Assembly (NCBI GenBank): GCA_020441905.1
Contig: JAGRLG010000042.1
Coordinates: 1-61,826 of the forward strand
DNA: 61,826 nucleotides
From: Rhodobiaceae bacterium
GTDB lineage: Bacteria > Pseudomonadota > Alphaproteobacteria > Rhizobiales > NORP267
Direction of reading: 5' to 3'
Below, piece by piece: positions 8,530-16,368 of the stretch. Each line of letters begins with the position of its first letter. Position 1 is the first letter of the stretch. The translations under genes and the position numbers were made by a program. The notes under the pieces were generated by a model, which worked only from the letters and a program-made list of their open reading frames with translations, did not search any database and was not told where the DNA came from.

Positions 8530-8785
8530 GCGGGCCGAAGCCACTGGCGGCGACGTCTCGCCGGCCATTCCTGTCGGCCTGTTGCGGTGCCGGCGGCAGG
8601 TGGGAAGAAGCGCACCCGCCGCTGGCGATACCTGTGACGGCCATGAGATTTGCAATCGCCATGCCAGCGCCATCCGCCTGCAAAGGGCGCGGATTTTGTC
8701 GCAATGCGAAACATCCCCCGCTGCGCCGCCGGCGCGGCGGCGGCGCCCTGTCCCAGCCCGGCACAGGCTTCGCGGGGGACGGGGT

Positions 8786-9289
8786 CTAGCGCGCGATGGT
8801 GCGGGCGACCCCGGGCCAATGGCTCTCGGCCTGCGCGGCCATGCCGACGGGATCCTGGCGCCAGATGAACCTGTGGGCGGGAGAATAGAACAGATAGAGC
8901 CGTTCGCGGTGGATATCCCAGATCAGCGGACTGCCGGCAACGGCAATGTCCCGCGCAAGCGCTGGCGCGCTATAGCCGCCAAAACGCGGCGCATAGATAT
9001 GCGGCGTATCGCGGAACGCGGCGAGATTGCCTTCGTTCTCGAATTGCCAGACCACGCCCTGCCAGCTCAATTGGTGTTCCGGGCGGCCCATGCGCGGCGT
9101 CTTGTCGACGAAATAGGACAGCGGATCATAGCCGCCGATGGCAAGCCCGGTCTGCGGATCGCTCCAATAGACCTCGCGCGCCTCTCCGGCGCCGGCGGAG
9201 GGCAGGCCAGCCCATAACATCGGCGCCAACAGCATCGCCAATGCCGCAATCCGCCACTTTTTCCGCCACGCCGCGGTCACAGTCCTCAT
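8786..9289 (-). CDS. Exported YHS-like domain protein
   Basis: A 167-residue protein with an N-terminal signal/TM segment (WRIAALAMLLAPMLWAGL) and then a YHS-type core: IGGYDPLSYFVDKTP, QFENEGNLAAFRDTP and YAPRFGGYSA. The family usually has Cys in GGYCA; here it is Ser. YHS domains occur in metal-handling and copper-related proteins, but the missing Cys makes a metal role uncertain. The start MRTVTAAW at 9289 directly precedes the signal sequence; the frame is open further upstream into eipA, which is not coding in this direction. It is divergent from eipA, from which its start is separated by 154 bp. Confidence 0.75.
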   Translation of the reverse strand: MRTVTAAWRKKWRIAALAMLLAPMLWAGLPSAGAGEAREVYWSDPQTGLAIGGYDPLSYFVDKTPRMGRPEHQLSWQGVVWQFENEGNLAAFRDTPHIYAPRFGGYSAPALARDIAVAGSPLIWDIHRERLYLFYSPAHRFIWRQDPVGMAAQAESHWPGVARTIAR

Positions 9290-9443
9290 GCAGCCTGCCT
9301 CGAATATCCAACGCGCCCCAACCAACCCGTCCCCAACCACTTCGATGTCCATACATTGCAAAATTTCCCCAATAAATGGAAAACAGGACATGCTAACGGC
9401 AACTGATTCTCTGCCCCTACGGCCACGCAAGAGGACAAGCCCC

Positions 9444-10046
9444 ATGACACTGCGCAGTCTTATCGCGTTGCTCGCAATGATCACCCTCGGCCCCGTGTTT
9501 TTCGGCGGGCAGCCGGCGATGGCCCAGCAGCCGAGCCGGCCGGTCGGCGAACAGGCGCGGGACGACACCTTCACTTCCGAGGAAATCATCTCCGCCGGCC
9601 ACCGGTTTTTCGGCCATGTTTCCCAGGGTCTGGCCACCGCCATAGAAGGTCTGTTCTCGCGCTATGGCCGCCCCAATGGCTATATTCTGGGCGAAGAGGC
9701 CGGCGGCGCCATCGTTGGCGGTCTGCGCTATGGTGAGGGCGACCTGCGCACGCGCAATGCCGGAACGCACAGGGTCTATTGGCAAGGGCCGTCGCTCGGC
9801 TGGGATTTCGGCGCCGACGGCGCCAAGACCATGATTCTCGTCTACAACCTCAATTCGGTCGATGAGATCTATCACCGCTATGTCGGAGCGGCAGGGGCCG
9901 CTTATCTGGTCGGCGGCTTCGGCGTAACCGTGATGTCGCGCCAGCAGGTCGTGGTGGCGCCGATCCGGGCCGGGGTCGGGGCGCGCCTCGGCATCAATGT
10001 CGGTTATCTCAAATTTACCCGCAAGCCGACCTGGAACCCCTTCTAG
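9444..10046 (+). CDS. eipA: DUF1134 periplasmic envelope protein, EipA-like
   Basis: A 200-residue exported protein with a signal peptide ending near QPAMAQQ and a DUF1134 core rich in Gly/aromatics (GTHRVYWQGPSLGWDFGADG, AAYLVGGFGVTVM). Brucella EipA has this domain, acts in envelope integrity, and is under CtrA control there; the same role here is inference. The ATG at 9444 was chosen because it begins the signal peptide and follows gaggac; upstream in-frame ATGs give an unlikely leader. No perfect TTAA-N7-TTAA was found in its 154-bp upstream region. Confidence 0.82.
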   Translation: MTLRSLIALLAMITLGPVFFGGQPAMAQQPSRPVGEQARDDTFTSEEIISAGHRFFGHVSQGLATAIEGLFSRYGRPNGYILGEEAGGAIVGGLRYGEGDLRTRNAGTHRVYWQGPSLGWDFGADGAKTMILVYNLNSVDEIYHRYVGAAGAAYLVGGFGVTVMSRQQVVVAPIRAGVGARLGINVGYLKFTRKPTWNPF

Positions 10047-10082
10047 GGCGGACACGGGCCCGTAGGCGGATGTCGGCCCGCC
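10047..10082. repeat. 18-bp imperfect direct repeat right after eipA stop
   Basis: ggcggacacgggcccgta (10047-10064) is followed by ggcggatgtcggcccgcc (10065-10082). It starts at the base after the stop codon, matching the pattern seen after other genes here. Confidence 0.7.
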
Positions 10083-10204
10083 GCTGCGGCCCCATCATCT
10101 GGTCAAGCGCCATCTTCTCGCCAAACGCAAGTGGCGCGTTGCCAGCGGCGACGGTTTTGGAAACAATGGCGCCATGCGCAACCCCCGTGTGAGAGTACCG
10201 CCCC

Positions 10205-11380
10205 ATGCTTGAGACTGTCATGCTGATTGCCGCGGGCTTCCTGGCGGCAAGTTTGCTGGCGCTGCTCATGGTTCCGGTGCTGTGGCAGCGCGCCCGGCAG
10301 CTGACGGAACTGCGCATCCGCAGCCAGACTCCCCTTTCGGTCGCCGAAATCCAGGCCGACAAGGATCGCTTGCGCGCCGAATATGCTCTTGAAATCCGGC
10401 GTCTGGAAAAATCGGTCGATGCCATGCGGGCCGATCTGGTATCGGCTCAGGCCGAGGCGACGCGCAAGACCGAGATTGCCCAGTCGCGCAGCGGCGAGGC
10501 GATGTCCGCGACGCGAAACCTGGGCGAAGTGTCGCGGGAAAACGAACAACTGCGCGAAAAGCTCCTTCGCGCCGAAACCGAGGCGCGCACCCATCTGCGC
10601 TCGCTCAAGACCGCCAATGAACGGCTGATCGAGCAATCGGGAGAATTGCAGGCGCTGCGCTCCATGGCCCATGAGGCGGGCGTGCGCGTCAATGAGCAGA
10701 CCGTGGAGATCGCTGCCCTGAAAACGGTCATCGCCACCGATCAGGAACGCCGCCGCAACGCCGAGGACGCCATGCAGCGCGCCGGCGGCGAAGGCGTTGC
10801 AGGACTGGGTTCGATTTCGCGCGCGGCGCGCGAAAAGGCTTTTGCCGTTGCCGGCGGCGGCGAAGACCCCGCGACCGCGGAGCCCGGCCAAGCCGCACCG
10901 GCCGCAACGGCGGACGAAGCCCGCCTCGGCAAGGAACTGGAACTTGCCCGCGAAGAGCTATCCTCCCGCATCCACGAGGTCGAAAGCCTGAAGGCCCGTA
11001 TCGGGGATCTCGGCAACGAGCGCGACGAATTGCGCAAGAAGCTGCGCGGCCGCGACAAGGAACGTGCCAGCGCCAGCCGTTCGGCGGTTGCCCTTGGCGC
11101 CAGGCTCGAGGAACTGCGACGCGATTTGGAACAGAAGAACCTTGGCCGCCGCGCCATCGCCGCCGAACTGCGCACGCGGATAGCCGATATCACCGCGATG
11201 GTTATCCATGCCGCCGCCAGCGGCGACAATGGCAAGGCGATTCTCGACAGACTGAAATCGGAGCCGGTGGAAGAAAAGGCGCCGCTCAAGACCCGGCGCT
11301 GGGGCCGCAAGGTGGCGCCCGATCCGACACTGATGGAACGCATCCGCGCCTTTGCGCCGGCATCCGAAACGAGGCCCTAG
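10205..11380 (+). CDS. Membrane-anchored coiled-coil protein of unknown function
   Basis: A 391-residue protein with one N-terminal transmembrane helix (MLIAAGFLAASLLALLMVPV). A long charged heptad-like region at about 45-185 and again at about 235-320 is rich in Glu, Arg, Lys, Ala and Leu, i.e. coiled coil. An Ala/Gly/Pro linker lies between them. No enzymatic motif is visible. The C-terminus (about 320-391) is basic. It resembles conserved hypothetical proteins of Hyphomicrobiales, but I cannot name a family. It is transcribed with the same polarity as eipA and the O-antigen ligase-like gene, separated by 158 and 218 bp. Confidence 0.75.
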   Translation: MLETVMLIAAGFLAASLLALLMVPVLWQRARQLTELRIRSQTPLSVAEIQADKDRLRAEYALEIRRLEKSVDAMRADLVSAQAEATRKTEIAQSRSGEAMSATRNLGEVSRENEQLREKLLRAETEARTHLRSLKTANERLIEQSGELQALRSMAHEAGVRVNEQTVEIAALKTVIATDQERRRNAEDAMQRAGGEGVAGLGSISRAAREKAFAVAGGGEDPATAEPGQAAPAATADEARLGKELELAREELSSRIHEVESLKARIGDLGNERDELRKKLRGRDKERASASRSAVALGARLEELRRDLEQKNLGRRAIAAELRTRIADITAMVIHAAASGDNGKAILDRLKSEPVEEKAPLKTRRWGRKVAPDPTLMERIRAFAPASETRP

Positions 11381-11598
11381 CCGCGCCGCCAGCAGGCTCG
11401 GGCCAGCGGCATGGGTTGGCACGCGCGGATGTTGGAACACCATGGGTTGCGCTTCATGCGTCTTGGCGCCGGGGCGAAGATCCATTTGGTTGGGACCGGT
11501 AATCTGCCCGCGGCCCTGGGGGGCCGGTCCGATGGCGGATGGCTTTTGAGCATTTGCCGCACCGGCCGCCGGGGCGGCGGGGGGACCTGGCACTGGAA

Positions 11599-12849
11599 AT
11601 GACATTCGACAAGAAGAGGGCGGCTGGCGCCCTGACGCGCGGCGCCTATTTCACCGCCTATGCCGCGCTTCCCGTATTCGCGGTTTTCTCCGGCGGCACC
11701 GCGACCACCTTCCTGGCCCTTGCCACCGTGCTGCTACTCGCCGGCACCGGCGCGGCGGCCAAGCCGATCGGCGAATTGCGCGCCATCGCCGGCTCGGTGC
11801 CGGGCAATCCCGCGCTCACACTGGCTCTGATCTTCATAGCTCTGGCCTGGCTCTCCCTGCTTTGGTCGCCCTGGCCCGCAGAGACAGCGCGTTTTTCGGC
11901 CCATATCACCGGCGTGCTGGGGCTTTCGCTGTTGTGGCACCGCAATTGCGCGGCGCATGACGCCGAGCTTGCGCGGCGGATGATGTATCTTGGCATCGCC
12001 ATCGCCTCGGCAATATTGCTGCTCGCCCTTTTCCAGATCTTCAATCTGCGCCTGCTGCTGCTCAACGATCACAAACCTTCGCCGTTCAACCGCGGCATCC
12101 TCATCACCTGCACCTTTGCCGCCAGCGCGGTGGCGCTGGCAATCGGCGCCCGCCAGCGCCGGCGGAGCGCCTGGGCGCTGTTCGCCCTCGTTGCCCTCGT
12201 TGCGTTGTTGTCCCGCAGCGAAACCAGCAAGCTGTTCGTTGTCGCTTTTGTGCTTCTGCTTGCCCTGTTCACATTTCTCGAGCGCTATTGCGGCCGTCTC
12301 TCGGCGCTGGTGCCGCCGCTGATCTACGTCGCCTTTCCACTGCTGGTGATACCGCTGCGCGGCCCGCTCGAGGCAGCAATGGACACTTGGCTGAGGCCGC
12401 TGATGGTTTCCGCCAGCGCGCTGGCGCGTCAGGAGATCTGGGCCAGCTTTCTCGGCGCCGCGCTACAGCGCCCCATCCTGGGCTGGGGCCTCGGCACCGA
12501 ACGCTTCGTGCCCCTCGCCGGCAACACATTTGAAGCTGGCGCCGCCGCGCGGTGGACCCACCCCCACAGCCTGCCGATTCAGGTCCTGGCCAATCTCGGC
12601 ATCACCGGGTTCCTCATTGCCGGCGGTGTCATAGTGGCGATGAGCCTCGCCATTGGCCGGTTCGGCCACAACCGCCCGCCCGCCTTCGCGCTGGCTACGG
12701 CCCTGCTCGTCGCGTGGAGCGTCAGCCATGGCGCCTGGCAGGACTGGTGGCTGTCGGCGATGGCGCTGACCATGGCCCCGCTCTTCATACAGGAACGCGC
12801 GGCAAGGCCCGGCAACGCCAGTGGAAGCCGGCGGTTCAGCAAGGACTGA
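11599..12849 (+). CDS. O-antigen ligase / Wzy-like membrane protein
   Basis: A 416-residue polytopic protein with about 10-12 hydrophobic segments. It has the Wzy_C-type signature near the C-terminus: GWGLGTERFVPL, then RWTHPHSLPIQVLANLG, followed by more TM helices. The large loop with conserved Arg/His is typical of O-antigen ligases (WaaL) and polymerases, which act at the periplasmic face of the inner membrane. Which of the two it is cannot be decided; no other polysaccharide genes are adjacent. The ATG at 11599 (MTFDKKR) was preferred to an upstream ATG that would add a basic Pro/Arg leader. Confidence 0.8.
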   Translation: MTFDKKRAAGALTRGAYFTAYAALPVFAVFSGGTATTFLALATVLLLAGTGAAAKPIGELRAIAGSVPGNPALTLALIFIALAWLSLLWSPWPAETARFSAHITGVLGLSLLWHRNCAAHDAELARRMMYLGIAIASAILLLALFQIFNLRLLLLNDHKPSPFNRGILITCTFAASAVALAIGARQRRRSAWALFALVALVALLSRSETSKLFVVAFVLLLALFTFLERYCGRLSALVPPLIYVAFPLLVIPLRGPLEAAMDTWLRPLMVSASALARQEIWASFLGAALQRPILGWGLGTERFVPLAGNTFEAGAAARWTHPHSLPIQVLANLGITGFLIAGGVIVAMSLAIGRFGHNRPPAFALATALLVAWSVSHGAWQDWWLSAMALTMAPLFIQERAARPGNASGSRRFSKD

Positions 12850-12911
12850 TCGGATTGGCGCCGCGCCCCGACCAGCCGGACCGCCACCCCCCCGCGGAAG
12901 GCGACGGGAGC

Positions 12912-12949
12912 AGCGAAACTGCCATCAGCGAAACGGCCATGAGCGAAAG
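12912..12949. repeat. 15-bp tandem repeat between O-antigen ligase-like gene and tRNA-Glu
   Basis: agcgaaactgccatc (12912-12926) is followed by agcgaaacggccatg (12927-12941) and a partial agcgaaag. It stops 3 bp short of the encoded tRNA 3' CCA. Confidence 0.75.
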
Positions 12950-12951
12950 AA

Positions 12952-13027
12952 TGGCGCCCCCAAGGGGACTCGAACCCCTGTTTCCGGCGTGAGAGGCCAG
13001 CGTCCTAGACCGCTAGACGATGGGGGC
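12952..13027 (-). tRNA. tRNA-Glu (anticodon CTC)
   Basis: On the minus strand a full cloverleaf folds. The acceptor arm is gcccccA pairing with tgggggc. The D arm is gtct...aggac. The anticodon loop ctctcac sits between ctggc and gccgg, giving anticodon CTC. The T arm is agggg-ttcgagt-cccct, the discriminator is G, and CCA is encoded. CTC reads GAG, a frequent Glu codon at this GC content. Confidence 0.95.
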
Positions 13028-13044
13028 CGCGCTTTGAGGCCCAC

Positions 13045-13074
13045 CCTATAGCTGTATTGTGGGGCGGCGATCAA
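13045..13074 (-). promoter_or_regulatory. Likely sigma-70-type promoter of tRNA-Glu
   Basis: On the minus strand ttgatc (13069-13074) and tatagg (13045-13050) are separated by 18 bp. The predicted start lies about 10 bp before the mature tRNA 5' end. Confidence 0.5.
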
Positions 13075-13094
13075 GTTCAATCTCGCCCGCCGCC

Positions 13095-13122
13095 TGCGCC
13101 CAGACCCCTGCGCCCAGACCCC
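13095..13122. repeat. 14-bp exact tandem duplication after the DUF6476 gene
   Basis: tgcgcccagacccc occurs twice exactly (13095-13108, 13109-13122), 1 bp from the stop codon of the leftward gene. With 12912-12949 it flanks the tRNA-Glu gene. Confidence 0.85.
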
Positions 13123-13123
13123 T

Positions 13124-13501
13124 TTAGGGCTGACTCAGGCGAATACGGCCCAGTTCCTGGCCGCGGCGAATATCGAAGAGGATGATTTCGCTGCCTCCGC
13201 CATTGGCAAGCCGTGTCGTCGCCGCCAGCCGGTCGCCATCGACGACCACGGCTTCAAGGACGGCACCGGGCGCCAGGGCCGCTTCGACAGGTTCGAATCC
13301 GCGCCTGGAAACCGGCGCCGCCGCGCCATCCTGCGAGCCGAGCTTGACCGACCGGTAGATGATCGTCGAAAAAACGACGATGAAGCCGGCAACCAGCAGA
13401 ATGCCCATCACCCAGACGGCGGTCTTCAGCCCGCGATGGGAAGGCGGCGCTTGTTCCGCCACATCCTGCGCGACTCCAGCGGACTGATCGGTATCGGCCA
13501 T
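13124..13501 (-). CDS. DUF6476-like single-pass membrane protein
   Basis: A 125-residue protein with a short polar N-terminus, one TM helix (WVMGILLVAGFIVVFSTIIY) and a periplasmic or cytoplasmic beta-rich tail (VEAALAPGAVLEAVVVDGDRL, IILFDIRRGQELGRI). This matches the small DUF6476 family often found beside rluA genes in alphaproteobacteria; the family name is from memory. Function is unknown. Its ATG at 13501 shares bases with the divergent pseudouridine synthase start (a single CATG), so each upstream region lies inside the other gene. Confidence 0.75.
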   Translation of the reverse strand: MADTDQSAGVAQDVAEQAPPSHRGLKTAVWVMGILLVAGFIVVFSTIIYRSVKLGSQDGAAAPVSRRGFEPVEAALAPGAVLEAVVVDGDRLAATTRLANGGGSEIILFDIRRGQELGRIRLSQP

Positions 13502-14489
13502 GAGCACTCAATTCCCCCAGCGCCACTGTTTCACGGTCGAAGCCCCCGACGCCCTTCAGCGCCTCGACCGGTTTCTCGCCGCCCGCATGGCCGCGATGAG
13601 CCGCTCCAGGCTTCAGGCGCTGATCCGCCAGGGCCATGTGGTACGGGCGGGCGCGACATTAGGCGAGGCCAGTATCCGGGTCAACGAAGGGGACATCATC
13701 GAACTCCTCGTTCCCGCACCTGAGCCGGACACTCCCGAGGGCGAAGCCATTGCGCTGGCGATTATCCATGAAGACGCCGAACTCATTGTCATCGACAAGC
13801 CGGCGGGCCTTGTCGTCCACCCCGCCGCGGGCAACCGCACCGGAACCCTCGTCAACGCCCTGATCGCCCATTGCGGCGACAGCCTGTCCGGCATCGGCGG
13901 GGTGCGCCGCCCCGGCATCGTCCACCGCCTCGACAAGGACACCAGCGGCCTGCTCGTCGTCGCCAAGACCGATCGCGCCCACCAGCACCTGGCCGCCCAG
14001 TTTGCCGCCCATGGCCGCGACGGCGCCCTGGAACGCTCCTACCTGGCAATTTGCTGGGGCGTGCCGCGCCCGCGCACCGGCAGCATCGATGCCCCGCTCG
14101 CCCGCTCCGCCCGCGACCGCCTCAAGCGCGCCGTGGCAGCAAGCGGCGGCCGCCACGCGCTCACCCACTACGGCGTGCTCAAAAGCCATGTCGATCTGGC
14201 GGCGCTGGTTCGGTGCCGCCTGGAGACAGGGCGCACCCACCAGATCCGGGTCCACATGGCCCATATCGGCCACCCCCTGCTTGGCGACCCGCTCTATGGC
14301 GCCGGCTTCAGATCGCGCGCCAACCGGCTGCCGGCGCCGGCGCAAGAGGCCCTGAGCGCGCTTGGCCGCCAGGCCCTTCACGCCAATATTCTGGGCTTCG
14401 TCCATCCGGCCAGCGGCGAGCCCATGCATTTTGAAAGTCCGCCACCAGCCGATATGCGCGCGCTCATGGAGGCGCTGGATCTGGGCTAG
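13500..14489 (+). CDS. RluA-family pseudouridine synthase, RluD-like
   Basis: A 329-residue protein. The N-terminal S4 RNA-binding domain (about 15-75: RLDRFLAARMAAMSRSRLQ) is followed by a catalytic domain with the family motif HRLDKDTSGLLVVAKT, whose Asp is the nucleophile. RTHQIRVHMAHIGHPLLGDPLYG also matches. The S4 domain favours an RluD/RluC-type 23S rRNA modifying enzyme over RluA proper; the exact target uridines cannot be read from sequence. It starts within the start codon region of the divergent DUF6476 gene, and rpoH follows 160 bp downstream. Confidence 0.93.
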   Translation: MSTQFPQRHCFTVEAPDALQRLDRFLAARMAAMSRSRLQALIRQGHVVRAGATLGEASIRVNEGDIIELLVPAPEPDTPEGEAIALAIIHEDAELIVIDKPAGLVVHPAAGNRTGTLVNALIAHCGDSLSGIGGVRRPGIVHRLDKDTSGLLVVAKTDRAHQHLAAQFAAHGRDGALERSYLAICWGVPRPRTGSIDAPLARSARDRLKRAVAASGGRHALTHYGVLKSHVDLAALVRCRLETGRTHQIRVHMAHIGHPLLGDPLYGAGFRSRANRLPAPAQEALSALGRQALHANILGFVHPASGEPMHFESPPPADMRALMEALDLG

Positions 14490-14532
14490 GCCATGCTCGC
14501 GGCAGCTGGCAAACGCTCTTTTTTGCCGCAAT

Positions 14533-14541
14533 TGATATACT
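14533..14541 (+). promoter_or_regulatory. Extended -10 promoter candidate of rpoH
   Basis: tgatatact contains TG-N-TATACT, an extended -10 element with no good -35 upstream. It lies in an AT-rich island just after the pseudouridine synthase gene, giving a leader of about 100 nt. Two copies of ggacgttc (14549-14556, 14564-14571) follow at a 15-bp spacing. Confidence 0.4.
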
Positions 14542-14649
14542 ATATAGGGGACGTTCGGTTGACGGACGTTCCGCGTTGCGCCCAACTTGCCGGGGCGGAG
14601 CGTTTGGGGGCGTCCCTATCGCGGCGCAGACTTCAGGACGGGAAACCCC

Positions 14650-15534
14650 ATGGCTCAGACCTCATTGCCAGTGCTGACTCCCGAAGGCGGGCTTTCGCGC
14701 TATCTCGACGAGATTCGCAAGTTCCCGATGCTGGAGCCGAAAGAGGAATACACTTTGGCCAAGGACTGGCGCGAAAAGAACGACCGCGCCGCCGCCCACA
14801 AGCTGGTGACCAGCCACCTGCGCCTGGTGGCCAAGATCGCCATGGGCTATCGCGGCTACGGCCTGCCGATCGCCGAGGTGATCTCGGAAGGCAATGTCGG
14901 CCTCATGCAGGCGGTCAAGCGCTTCGAGCCGGAGCGCGGCTTCCGCCTCGCCACTTATGCCATGTGGTGGATCCGGGCCGCGATCCAGGAATATATCCTG
15001 CGCTCGTGGAGCCTGGTCAAACTCGGCACCACGGCCAGCCAGAAAAAGCTGTTCTTCAACCTGCGCAAGGTCAAGGGACAGATTTCGGCGCTCGAGGAAG
15101 GCGAGCTTCGCCCCGAGCATGTGAAGGAAATCGCGCGCCGGCTTTCGGTCAGCGAGGACGACGTGATTTCCATGAATCGCCGTCTCGGCGGGGACGCTTC
15201 GCTCAACGCGCCGCTGAAGGCCGATATCGACGGCGGCGAATGGCAGGACTGGCTGGTTGACGAAGAGGACAACCAGGAAACCCGCTTTGTCGAAAACGAG
15301 GAGTTGGACGAGCGCCGCGCCATGCTGGTCAAGGCGGTCGCCAAGCTGAACGAGCGCGAGCGGCGGATTTTCGAGGCCCGCCGCCTGTCCGACGAACCGC
15401 TGACCCTTGAAAATCTCAGCGAGGAATTCGGCGTCAGCCGCGAACGCATTCGCCAGATCGAGGTTCGCGCCTTCGAAAAGGTTCAGGCCGCGGTCACCAA
15501 GGCTGCCGCCGCACGCGACGCCGGCACCGCCTGA
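14650..15534 (+). CDS. rpoH: Heat-shock sigma factor RpoH (sigma-32)
   Basis: A 294-residue sigma-70-family protein of the RpoH class. Region 2 is well conserved (TSHLRLVAKIAMGYRGYGL, EGNVGLMQAVKRFEPERGF, YAMWWIRAAIQEYI). The RpoH box is present (QKKLFFNLRKVKGQ), and region 4.2 forms the helix-turn-helix EEFGVSRERIRQIEVRAFE. It directs transcription of heat-shock genes such as chaperones and proteases; a matching promoter lies upstream of ftsH in this window. The start is MAQTSLPVLTPEG at 14650; an earlier in-frame ATG lies in the leader and lacks conserved sequence. Alphaproteobacteria often have more than one RpoH, so a paralogue may exist elsewhere. Confidence 0.96.
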   Translation: MAQTSLPVLTPEGGLSRYLDEIRKFPMLEPKEEYTLAKDWREKNDRAAAHKLVTSHLRLVAKIAMGYRGYGLPIAEVISEGNVGLMQAVKRFEPERGFRLATYAMWWIRAAIQEYILRSWSLVKLGTTASQKKLFFNLRKVKGQISALEEGELRPEHVKEIARRLSVSEDDVISMNRRLGGDASLNAPLKADIDGGEWQDWLVDEEDNQETRFVENEELDERRAMLVKAVAKLNERERRIFEARRLSDEPLTLENLSEEFGVSRERIRQIEVRAFEKVQAAVTKAAAARDAGTA

Positions 15535-15574
15535 CCGGGCAGCCAGGGCGCCGCCGCGGCAAGCCGCGTTTCAT

Positions 15575-15623
15575 GGTCACGAGGCATCGGGGTCACGAGG
15601 CATCGGGGTCACGAGGGCATCGG
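15575..15623. repeat. 16-bp tandem repeat overlapping the end of the GST gene
   Basis: ggtcacgaggcatcgg is at 15575-15590 and 15591-15606. A third copy with one extra g (15607-15623) contains the stop and last codons of the leftward GST gene. The intergenic copies therefore look like duplications of the gene's own 3' end. Confidence 0.9.
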
Positions 15624-16241
15624 AATATCGGTCGTGTATTTCGGCACGTGATAGCCGCGCTGCACCGCCGGCCGGGCCGCGATCTCCAGATACCAGCGTT
15701 TGACATTGGGGAAGTCGCCAAGATCGATGCCCTGCCATTCGAAGCGCGCCGCCCAGGGCCATATCGCGATATCCGCGATCGAATAGTCCCCGGCGACGAA
15801 GGCGCGGCTCTCCAGGCGCTTGTCGAGCACGCCGTAAAGACGCCTTGCCTCGGCACCGTAGCGCTCCTCGGCATAGGGCGCCTTGCCCACATTGAACTTG
15901 AGGAAGTGGTGGGCCTGGCCCAGCATCGGCCCGAAGCCGCCCATCTGCCACATCACCCATTCCATGACCTGCCAGTAACCGTCTTCGTCCACCGGCAGCA
16001 GTTTTCCGGTCTTCTTGGCGAGATAGAATAGGATGGCGCCTGATTCCATCAGGTGGCGCCCATTGTCGGTGTCGACAATCGCCGGAATCTTGTTGTTGGG
16101 GCTGATGGCCAGGAATTCGGGGGCAAACTGTTCACCGGCCGAGATATCGACCGTGTGAACCTGATAGGCCAGCCCGGTCTCTTCCAGCATGATCGAGATC
16201 TTGCGCCCATTCGGCGTCGTCCAGCTGTAAAGATCGATCAC
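15609..16241 (-). CDS. Glutathione S-transferase, YfcG/nu-class-like
   Basis: A 210-residue GST. The N-terminal thioredoxin-fold domain has TTPNGRKISIMLEETGL, then SPNNKIPAIVD with the cis-Pro, and ESGAILFYLAKKTG for the glutathione gamma-glutamyl site. The TPNG-K start matches E. coli YfcG/YghU, which act as glutathione-dependent disulfide-bond reductases rather than classic conjugating enzymes. The C-terminal all-helical domain includes VAGDYSIADIAIWPW. A redox role is likely but the substrate is unknown. It converges with rpoH, and its last codons lie in a tandem repeat. Confidence 0.9.
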   Translation of the reverse strand: MIDLYSWTTPNGRKISIMLEETGLAYQVHTVDISAGEQFAPEFLAISPNNKIPAIVDTDNGRHLMESGAILFYLAKKTGKLLPVDEDGYWQVMEWVMWQMGGFGPMLGQAHHFLKFNVGKAPYAEERYGAEARRLYGVLDKRLESRAFVAGDYSIADIAIWPWAARFEWQGIDLGDFPNVKRWYLEIAARPAVQRGYHVPKYTTDIPMPS

Positions 16242-16368
16242 AAGGCGGCCCTCCCGAAAACGTTCCGATTCGTCAGTGGCCGAAGCATGCAGGCGCCGCC
16301 ATGCCGGTGCAATGCCCTTGGCCGTTTAGAACGCCGCGCCGCCGCGAAAATGCTCTACAATCGGCCCC

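Noticed and set aside
8530..8600. Cobalamin-riboswitch-like words (gccactg followed by gtgggaag) after cysQ
   Set aside because: The upstream B12 core and the box that should precede them are missing, and no suitable gene follows on that strand.
7412..8764. 450-codon minus-strand frame opposite cysQ
   Set aside because: It overlaps both chpT's start and cysQ; the cysQ motifs are unmistakable on the plus strand.
9290..9443. CtrA box upstream of eipA
   Set aside because: Only a weak gctaac is present; no TTAA pair at N7 spacing. CtrA control here cannot be claimed from sequence.
9290..9643. Upstream extension of the YHS-like gene
   Set aside because: It would cover the eipA start region and add 118 residues ahead of a clear signal sequence.
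12952..13027. tRNA as an att site for an integrated element
   Set aside because: No second copy of the tRNA 3' end and no integrase gene were seen nearby.
14540..14620. RpoH-type self promoter of rpoH (cttg with cctatcgcgg)
   Set aside because: The spacing between the two parts is 25 bp and the -10 has a mismatch at a key T, so it does not fit the heat-shock consensus.
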